45,889 nt of DNA from assembly GCA_037968835.1 (NCBI GenBank), contig JBBKWG010000117.1, forward strand, positions 1 through 45,889, in the 5' to 3' direction. The stretch's first letter is position 1; each line of letters starts with the position of its first letter. Of this stretch, positions 8,660 to 14,730 are shown one piece after another. This stretch comes from JBBKWG01 sp037968835. Its GTDB lineage: Bacteria; Pseudomonadota; Alphaproteobacteria; Rhodobacterales; Rhodobacteraceae. Position numbers and translations under genes: made by a program. The notes under the pieces were generated by a model that worked only from the letters and a program-made list of their open reading frames with translations, was not told the DNA's origin and ran no database searches.

Positions 8660-9622
8660 CTAATCTTCCAGAATTTTCTCCGCCGTCAGTTCGTCCGAGA
8701 TCAGCCCATTGATCAAGCGTCCGGTCATCGCGGCGCGAATGGCGATGACTTTAGCCAGCCCCGAAGCAATGCCAATCACTGGCCGGTCGGTTGCGGGCTT
8801 CAACTTGTAGCTAGAAACGCGTTCTCCGATCCCGTGGTACATCACCTGCCCATTAGCATCGAAAGGCCAGCTTGTGATTTCACCGACGATGCCAGCCTCC
8901 CGGAGTTCAGCAACCTCAGACGCGGAGATGAACCCGTCTTTTATCATCGGTGCAGTCTCATCCATGTTTCCGATCCCTACAAAAATCGCAGTCGCACGAT
9001 CGCAGAGGTCGAGAGTGTTCCGCACCGGTGTCTGGCTGTGCAGGATGTCTCGCTCCTTCTCGTCTCGCGCAAGAACTGGAAGCGGCATCGGATAATGCCG
9101 AGCACCGACACGATCCGCGAGCCGGATGACAACATTATACGGCGTGGCCGAGCCGTCTGACATCATGTTGCCCAGCAACGAAACGATGCGGTGCTGGGGA
9201 CAGTTGAGGGTTGGCAGGTATTCGACGCAAGTTCTCAATACCCGCCCGGTGCCCACAGCGATGATCTGCCCTTCGTCGGGCCTCAGCGCGCGCTCGATCT
9301 CAGCGGCTCCGGCAATGGCAATGCCGGTCAGTAGATGCGGCGTTTCAGGATCCGTCGGGACAATCTCGCATCGAACGAGCCCAAATCTGTTTGTGAGTTC
9401 CTCGGCGAGTTCCATGCAGCGCGCTATCGGGTGGTCCAGCCGAACCTTGATCAGGCGCTCAGACACCGCGAGAGATACGAGGCGCTGCGCCGACTGCCGC
9501 GAGACCCCGAGCTTTCGCGCTATTTCGTCTTGGGTATTGTCTGCGACATAGTAAAGCCAGCCGGCCCGAGCGGCATCGTCGAGGCGACCGCCATCACCAT
9601 TGTGCTTAGTTGGAGCCGCCAT
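8660..9622 (-). CDS. SorC/DeoR-type sugar-binding transcriptional regulator
   Basis: A 320-residue protein with an N-terminal helix-turn-helix (about residues 28-58, NTQDEIARKLGVSRQSAQRL) and a C-terminal SorC effector domain of the phosphosugar-isomerase-like fold (VGTGRVLRTCVEYL, then FVGIGNMDETAPMI and a closing IASGLAKVIAIRAAM stretch). Family members sense sugars or sugar phosphates. It is transcribed towards the pca/BKACE genes, ending 25 bases from the BKACE stop, and lies behind the two aminotransferase genes on the same strand. A perfect inverted repeat stands 15 bases upstream of its start, suggesting autoregulation. Its target is not certain; the neighbouring sugar-acid dehydratase is the natural guess. 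Confidence 0.88.
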   Translation of the reverse strand: MAAPTKHNGDGGRLDDAARAGWLYYVADNTQDEIARKLGVSRQSAQRLVSLAVSERLIKVRLDHPIARCMELAEELTNRFGLVRCEIVPTDPETPHLLTGIAIAGAAEIERALRPDEGQIIAVGTGRVLRTCVEYLPTLNCPQHRIVSLLGNMMSDGSATPYNVVIRLADRVGARHYPMPLPVLARDEKERDILHSQTPVRNTLDLCDRATAIFVGIGNMDETAPMIKDGFISASEVAELREAGIVGEITSWPFDANGQVMYHGIGERVSSYKLKPATDRPVIGIASGLAKVIAIRAAMTGRLINGLISDELTAEKILED

Positions 9623-9637
9623 TCTTCTATGCCTGAG

Positions 9638-9653
9638 CTAGTTCACCAACTAG
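9638..9653. promoter_or_regulatory. Perfect inverted repeat, candidate operator of the SorC regulator
   Basis: CTAGTT and AACTAG flank the spacer CACC, giving a perfect 6-4-6 palindrome just upstream of the regulator start at 9622. CTAG is rare in GC-rich proteobacterial DNA, which makes chance less likely. The role as an operator is inferred from position. Confidence 0.45.
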
Positions 9654-9803
9654 CAGTAAAGGGAAGTAGTCCGAACTGTCAAAAGGTCGGGAGATTGGCA
9701 GATGCTAGACGAAATAAATCTCAACCCCCACATCATCACTTTACCAGTTTGATATCATCTTTCAGCGCGTCTTACCTGACCAGCCCGCCATATGTATTGA
9801 CGC

Positions 9804-11123
9804 CTAAATGACCGCCGATATCGCTGTGTCCAGCTTGCCAATCAGTTCATCAAGCTGTTCATCTTCAATGATGAAGGGCGGTGCGAGAAGAATGTGATCT
9901 CCCATGCGACCGTCAATCGTTCCTGACATCGGATAGCAGACGAGACCAGCCTGAAATGCGGCTTTCTTGATCTTGCCGGCCAAACCTAGCGCCGGGTCGA
10001 ACGGCGCTTTCGTTTCGCGATCTTTCACGATCTCGATGCCACGAAAAAGCCCCCGACCACGAATATCCCCGATGTGAGGATGCTGACCGAAGTGTTCGTT
10101 CAACCGCTTCTGCAGCTTCTTTCCCTGAGAGCGGACGCGCGGCAGTAAATCCCGATCGAGAATTGCCGACACGACAGCCAAACCAGCCGCTGTAGCAACC
10201 GGATGTCCGATGTAGGTGTGCCCGTGCTGGAAAAAGCCCGTTCCATTCGCGATGGTGTCGTAGATTTCCGCGGTGCAGAGCATGGCTCCAATCGGCTGGT
10301 ATCCGGCACCGAGTCCTTTTGCGATACAGACGATGTCTGGAGATATTTCCTCCTGCTCGCTGGCAAACAGGGTGCCAGTGCGCCCCATGCCGCACATGAC
10401 TTCGTCGAGAACGAGCAGAACCTCGTACTTGTCGCAGATCTCGCGAATTCGTTTGAAATAGCCCGGCGGAGAGGCCAGCGCGCCCGCCGTCGCACCAACG
10501 ACCGGTTCCGCCATAAAGGCCATCACTGTTTCCGGACCGAGACGCAGTATCTCGCGCTCCAGATCGTTAGCAGCGCGCAGAGCGTAGGCCTCGGGACTTT
10601 CGTCGTCGTACTTGAGCCGATATTCGTAGCAAGGTTCGATATGGCTGACGTCAAGCAAAAGCGGTGCAAACTGCGTTCGACGCCATTCGTTGCCACCCGC
10701 CGATAGCGCGCCAATCGTGTTTCCATGATAGCTTTGCTTGCGGGCGATGAGCTTGACGCGTTCGGGATTACCCCTCTCAACCCAGTATTGTCGTGCCAGC
10801 TTGATCGCTGCCTCGGTCGCTTCCGAGCCGCCCGAGACGAAATATACGCGGTCTATTCCTTCGGGCGCGTTGGCAATCAAAAGATCGGCCAATGCCTCGG
10901 CCGGTTCAGAAGTGAAAAAGCCAGTGTGCGCGAAAGCAAGTTTGTCCAACTGCGACTTGATGGCATTCACGATTTCAGAATCGGCGTGTCCCAGGCACGA
11001 AACTGCAGCACCGCCGGACGCATCGAGATAGCGTTTTCCGGTGCTGTCGATCAGGTAGCAACCTTCGCCACCCACAGCGACGGGCGGGTTCAGTTTCGAA
11101 TGACGGGGAAAAACATGCGACAT
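9804..11123 (-). CDS. Class III (omega) aminotransferase
   Basis: A PLP-dependent aminotransferase of 439 residues that moves an amino group from an omega-amine or amino acid to a keto acid. The ATG at 11123 follows GGAG; an upstream in-frame TTG has no support. The family signatures are present: FVSGGSEATEAAIKLARQYW (residues 95-114, phosphate binding), LVLDEVMCGMGRTG with Asp240 contacting the PLP ring nitrogen, and the Schiff-base lysine 269 in CIAKGLGAGYQPIGAML. The type is like the broad 'aspartate aminotransferase family' or BioA-like enzymes; substrate unknown. It stands 126 bases after the gabT gene on the same strand, so it may act in the same omega-amine pathway. Confidence 0.9.
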   Translation of the reverse strand: MSHVFPRHSKLNPPVAVGGEGCYLIDSTGKRYLDASGGAAVSCLGHADSEIVNAIKSQLDKLAFAHTGFFTSEPAEALADLLIANAPEGIDRVYFVSGGSEATEAAIKLARQYWVERGNPERVKLIARKQSYHGNTIGALSAGGNEWRRTQFAPLLLDVSHIEPCYEYRLKYDDESPEAYALRAANDLEREILRLGPETVMAFMAEPVVGATAGALASPPGYFKRIREICDKYEVLLVLDEVMCGMGRTGTLFASEQEEISPDIVCIAKGLGAGYQPIGAMLCTAEIYDTIANGTGFFQHGHTYIGHPVATAAGLAVVSAILDRDLLPRVRSQGKKLQKRLNEHFGQHPHIGDIRGRGLFRGIEIVKDRETKAPFDPALGLAGKIKKAAFQAGLVCYPMSGTIDGRMGDHILLAPPFIIEDEQLDELIGKLDTAISAVI

Positions 11124-11194
11124 GTCTCCGATCCTTTCGTGACTAGGCCGGTCGACATTACGGCAGGACCTATGGTCCAAGACTAGACTGGAAT

Positions 11195-11217
11195 TCGCGC
11201 GGCGCCAAACCGCGCGA
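11195..11217. other. GC-rich hairpin between the two aminotransferase genes
   Basis: TCGCGCGG and CCGCGCGA form a perfect 8-bp stem with a 7-base loop. It is followed on the minus strand by AATTCC, so it lacks the T-run of an intrinsic terminator. It may serve as mRNA stabiliser or partial terminator after gabT. Confidence 0.5.
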
Positions 11218-11249
11218 TTCTTTTGCGTCCCATGCTCAACCTGAGACGA

Positions 11250-12692
11250 TTACTCGGCTGCGACGGCGAGTTCTTCCGCAATGGCGTCGGCAAGCGCGGC
11301 TTCGAAAATAGCCAGGCCTTCGTCGATGATCTCGTTGGACGCCGTCAGCGGCACCATGATCCTGACAGCGTTGCCGTGCATACCGCATGACAGAAGAATC
11401 AAACCGCGCTTTAACGCGTAGGCAATTACCGATTTGGTGAACGCAGCATCCGGCTTTGCCGTCTCAAAGTCGGTGACGAATTCGACCGCAAGCATCGCGC
11501 CAAGACCACGGATGTCCCACATGCGGTAAGGAGCGGTGCGCGCACCCATCTCGGCGAACTTGTTGCGGAAAACATGACCCAACTCGGTCGAACGAGCCAA
11601 AAGACCTTCCGACTCCAGAGCCTCTATAGCCGCCAAAGCCGCGGCGCAGGCCACCGGATTGCCGCCATATGTGCCGCCCAGACCCCCCGGTGCCGGCGCG
11701 TCCATCACGTCCGCGCGCCCGATAACGCCCGCAATCGGATAACCGCCCGCCATTGATTTCGCGACGGTGATCAAGTCGGGCGCGACGCCGGAATGTTCGA
11801 TGGCGAACCAGGTGCCCGTGCGACCAAACCCGGCCTGAATTTCGTCGGAGATCAAAAGGATCCCGTGTTTGTCACAAATCACTCGCAATGCCTTCCACAT
11901 CTCTGAGGGAACAGGATGATATCCACCTTCGCCCAGAACCGGCTCGAGAATGATCGCGGCGATGCGTTCCGGATCGGCATCGGTCAGGAACAGCATTTCC
12001 AAGGCTTTCAGCGCATCATCCACTGTCACACCGTTGCGCGCATCCGGGAATGGTGCGCGATAAATATCGGATGGGAACGGGCCTACGTCTTTCTTGTAAG
12101 GCGAGACCTTGCCAGTCAGACCCAGCGTCATGATCGTGCGACCGTGATAACCCGCATTGAAAGCTATAATGCCCGGCCGTCCAGTGGCCGCGCGCGCGAT
12201 CTTCACAGCATTTTCGACGGCTTCAGCGCCGGTTGTGACAAGAAGGGTCTTCTTGGCAAAATCGCCAGGCGCAAGTTCGTTCAGCTTCTCGGCAAGTGCG
12301 ATATAGGGTTCGTAGGGAACGACTTGGAAGCTTGTGTGGGTGTAGTGATCTTCCTGCGCCTTCGCGGCGGCAACAACGCCGGGATGGCGGTGGCCGGTAT
12401 TGAGAACGGCGATTCCGCCGGCGAAATCTATGTAGCGATTCCCCTCTACGTCCCAAAGCTCGGAATTTTCCGCATGAGCCGCAAAAATCGGGGCTGCCGA
12501 TGCAACGCCCCGCGGAACCGCAATCTGTCGGCGCGCAAGCAAAGCAGCGTTGGTTTGCGAGGCATTGGAGGCAGTTACGCTAGCCTTTGCAAACTCATTT
12601 GGTTGAGTAGAAACGCTTTTCAACTTTTGCGACTTGGCTTGCGGTTTGGCCCTCTTACCGGCCGAGGATTTCGATTTTGTGGGGGTCGACAT
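11250..12692 (-). CDS. gabT: 4-aminobutyrate aminotransferase (GabT family) with basic N-terminal extension
   Basis: A class III aminotransferase of 480 residues, likely converting 4-aminobutyrate and 2-oxoglutarate to succinate semialdehyde and glutamate. From residue 48 (TNAALLARRQIAVPRGVAS) it follows GabT closely: TTGAEAVENAVKIARAATGR for PLP phosphate, ISDEIQAGFGRTG with Asp283, and the Schiff-base Lys312 in VAKSMAGGYP. Ahead of this lie about 47 extra residues rich in Lys, Ser and Ala that GabT normally lacks. The ATG at 12692 has GGAGAG five bases upstream, so the extension seems to be translated; an in-frame start further upstream (12830) is unlikely. It is divergent from the XRE-cupin regulator, which probably controls it. 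Confidence 0.88.
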   Translation of the reverse strand: MSTPTKSKSSAGKRAKPQAKSQKLKSVSTQPNEFAKASVTASNASQTNAALLARRQIAVPRGVASAAPIFAAHAENSELWDVEGNRYIDFAGGIAVLNTGHRHPGVVAAAKAQEDHYTHTSFQVVPYEPYIALAEKLNELAPGDFAKKTLLVTTGAEAVENAVKIARAATGRPGIIAFNAGYHGRTIMTLGLTGKVSPYKKDVGPFPSDIYRAPFPDARNGVTVDDALKALEMLFLTDADPERIAAIILEPVLGEGGYHPVPSEMWKALRVICDKHGILLISDEIQAGFGRTGTWFAIEHSGVAPDLITVAKSMAGGYPIAGVIGRADVMDAPAPGGLGGTYGGNPVACAAALAAIEALESEGLLARSTELGHVFRNKFAEMGARTAPYRMWDIRGLGAMLAVEFVTDFETAKPDAAFTKSVIAYALKRGLILLSCGMHGNAVRIMVPLTASNEIIDEGLAIFEAALADAIAEELAVAAE

Positions 12693-12866
12693 GGAACTCT
12701 CCAGATTTCCAAATGTTGATAAATATTCTCGTACTTCGTTTAAAATAATTGTCAACGGCTTTTGGCTACCTCGCGCCGCTGACACGTCGGGACGCACTAT
12801 AACATAGATTATAGACCCATTGCCGAACAATTTAAGTTGACGTGCTCGGTCCGTGTGCGCTTAATA

Positions 12867-12889
12867 TTTAAAGCACGTGTTTAAAGCAC
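12867..12889. promoter_or_regulatory. Direct repeats upstream of the XRE-cupin gene, candidate operator
   Basis: TTTAAAGCAC occurs twice, at 12867-12876 and 12880-12889, 13 bases apart from start to start. An inverted, imperfect third copy (GTGCGCTTAA) lies at 12855-12864. The repeats end 10 bases before the regulator start codon and abut its ribosome site (GGGAG), so a bound protein would block translation start and transcription. Within the gabT/regulator intergenic region (12693-12899) this is the clearest structure; a TTTAAA core also occurs at 12739-12744 on the gabT side. Confidence 0.45.
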
Positions 12890-12899
12890 TGGGAGTCGA

Positions 12900-13469
12900 A
12901 TGGACGTAGGAAGCCGATTGCGTGAAATCAGAGAGACTCGCGGACTCTCTCAACGCGACCTCGCTGGTCGCGCGGGGCTTACCAATGGTGCCATATCCCT
13001 GATCGAACAGAATAAAAGCAGCCCCTCGGTAGCTTCCCTGAAACGACTTCTGGATGCGTTCCCGATCACAATGTCTGAGTTTTTTTCGGAGTTCGAGGAT
13101 CTCTCTGCGCCAAAATACTTCTACAACGCCAGTGAGTTCGTCGAACTTTCGCCGCAGGAATTCGGTTTGGGAGACCCAGCACGCCGGGTTTCGCTACGTC
13201 AACTTGGCGACGCGTCGCGTCATTCCCTGCAGGTCTTGCACGAAACCTATCCTCCGGGTGCCGACACTGGTCCGGAGCCACTTACCCACGATGGCGAGGA
13301 GGCCGGGGTGGTTGTCGCGGGAATTATCGAAGTCACTGTCGATGGTCAGGCGCGCGTTCTCAATCAAGGAGACGGCTATCTGTTCGAAAGTCGGCTGCCG
13401 CATCGGTTCCGGAACATCGGGGATAGCAATTGCGTAATCGTGAGCGCTTGTACCCCTCCATCGTTTTAG
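12900..13469 (+). CDS. XRE-family regulator with cupin domain (PuuR-like)
   Basis: A 189-residue regulator. Residues 4-60 form an XRE helix-turn-helix (LREIRETRGLSQRDLAGRAG, then TNGAISLIEQNKSSPSVASL), and residues 110-185 form a cupin beta-barrel likely to bind the effector (THDGEEAGVVVAGIIEVTVD, GDGYLFESRLPHRF). This architecture is shared with PuuR, the putrescine-responsive repressor, and with several amino-acid and polyamine pathway regulators. It lies between the divergent aminotransferase genes and the TRAP/amidase/decarboxylase run, so it may control both sides. GGGAG precedes the ATG at 12900. The effector is not known. Confidence 0.9.
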   Translation: MDVGSRLREIRETRGLSQRDLAGRAGLTNGAISLIEQNKSSPSVASLKRLLDAFPITMSEFFSEFEDLSAPKYFYNASEFVELSPQEFGLGDPARRVSLRQLGDASRHSLQVLHETYPPGADTGPEPLTHDGEEAGVVVAGIIEVTVDGQARVLNQGDGYLFESRLPHRFRNIGDSNCVIVSACTPPSF

Positions 13470-13645
13470 ATCGCATTAATGTGCTTAGCGCCTGTACTAC
13501 CTCGCGCGAGCAGAATCGTCGCTGAACTTGTTTTTATTGTCTTAAAACAGACGCTTGAAGATTCGGGGTGCATCCCGATGCGAGCATGCTAGGCTCGAGG
13601 CTTGTCAACGTCGGCACTGATCCGGCGAAACAATGGGAGAAAGAA
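13470..13645 (+). promoter_or_regulatory. Probable promoter region of the TAXI-TRAP/decarboxylase operon
   Basis: This 176-base gap precedes the six-gene run. It contains the 10-base palindrome CTCGCGCGAG at 13501-13510 and an inverted repeat GTCT-N6-AGAC at 13539-13552 with an AT-rich centre, either of which may be regulatory. The ribosome site GGGAG at 13635-13639 serves the binding-protein gene. No sigma-70 boxes could be placed with confidence. Confidence 0.3.
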
Positions 13646-14608
13646 ATGAAGTTATATAAACTAACTGCAATGGCCGCGGTCGCGCTAATCGGCGCGCAGG
13701 GGGCCACCGCACAGGACAAATTCATCACCATCGGAACAGGCGGCCAGACCGGCGTCTATTTCGTGGTGGGTCAGTCGATTTGCCGTCTCGTCAACCGCGG
13801 AGCTGCTGAGCACGGTCTGAAGTGCACAGCGCCTTCCACCGGCGGCTCAATCGCGAACATCAACGCGATAAAAGCCGGTGACATGGACATGGGCGTCGCT
13901 CAATCCGATTGGCAGTACCATGCCTACAACGGCACGTCCCAATTCGAGGGCGACAAGTTTGACAAATTGCGCGCAGTCTTTTCCGTTCACGGCGAGCCCT
14001 TTACTGTAGTGGCGCGCGCGGATTCTGGCATTGAGACATTCGACGATCTCTTCGGCAAGCGTGTCAACGTCGGAAACCCCGGCTCGGGTCAGCGCGCGAC
14101 GATGGATGTCGTTCTAAGCGCAATGGGGAAGTCCGACAGCGACTTCGCGCTGGCATCGGAATTGAAGCCTGCTGAGCAATCGGCGGCTTTGGGCGACAAC
14201 AAAGTCGACGCAATCATCTACACGGTCGGGCATCCGAACGGGTCGATCCAGGAAGCGACATCGACCGTCGACGCGAAGCTTGTAAATGTTACCGGCGAAG
14301 CTATCGACAAGCTGGTCAATGAGAACCCGTACTACGCCAAGGCAGTGATCCCCGGCGGTCTCTACAAGGGCAACGACGCGGACACCGAGACATTCGGCGT
14401 CAAGGCTACGTTCGTGACGTCAGCGGATGTCCCGGATGAAGTGGTCTATACCGTCGTCAAAGCTGTGTTTGACAATTTTGAACGTTTCAAGGGCCTTCAT
14501 CCGGCTTTTGCTACTCTCAAGGAAGAAGACATGATCGCCGACGGACTTAGCGCTCCGCTGCACCCAGGTGCTGAGCAGTACTACCGCGAGCGCGGCTGGA
14601 TCCAGTAA
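13646..14608 (+). CDS. TAXI-family TRAP transporter solute-binding protein
   Basis: A periplasmic binding protein of 320 residues that captures substrate for the fused TRAP permease encoded next. A signal peptide spans residues 1-22 (MKLYKLTAMAAVALIG, cleaved after ATA). The mature part shows the TAXI hallmarks: ITIGTGGQTGVYFVVGQSIC at its start, the STGGSIANINAIKAGDMDMG segment and the GKRVNVGNPGSGQRATMDVV strand. Known or proposed TAXI ligands include glutamate and other carboxylates; the ligand here is not known but the enzymes downstream suggest an amide or amino compound. The ATG at 13646 has GGGAG six bases upstream. Confidence 0.93.
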   Translation: MKLYKLTAMAAVALIGAQGATAQDKFITIGTGGQTGVYFVVGQSICRLVNRGAAEHGLKCTAPSTGGSIANINAIKAGDMDMGVAQSDWQYHAYNGTSQFEGDKFDKLRAVFSVHGEPFTVVARADSGIETFDDLFGKRVNVGNPGSGQRATMDVVLSAMGKSDSDFALASELKPAEQSAALGDNKVDAIIYTVGHPNGSIQEATSTVDAKLVNVTGEAIDKLVNENPYYAKAVIPGGLYKGNDADTETFGVKATFVTSADVPDEVVYTVVKAVFDNFERFKGLHPAFATLKEEDMIADGLSAPLHPGAEQYYRERGWIQ

Positions 14609-14636
14609 ACTGGTTGATCGACAGAACAAAATAGGA

Positions 14637-14660
14637 GTGGCCCTGCTTATGCGGGGCCAC
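14637..14660 (+). terminator. Hairpin between binding-protein and permease genes (attenuator-like)
   Basis: The 10-bp stem GTGGCCCTGC / GCGGGGCCAC (one G-T pair) closes on the tetraloop TTAT, 28 bases after the binding-protein stop. There is no T-run after it, so full termination is unlikely. Such hairpins often protect the upstream mRNA and give more binding protein than permease. Confidence 0.5.
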
Positions 14661-14730
14661 GCCTCATCGACGGCAGAAATCAAAAATAGTCGTCGACAGG
14701 TAAAAAAACTTTGTCAGCGGGGACAAATAA

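Noticed and set aside
11916..12719. Plus-strand frame of 267 codons opposite gabT
   Set aside because: It is antisense to a certain aminotransferase gene, including its PLP motifs.
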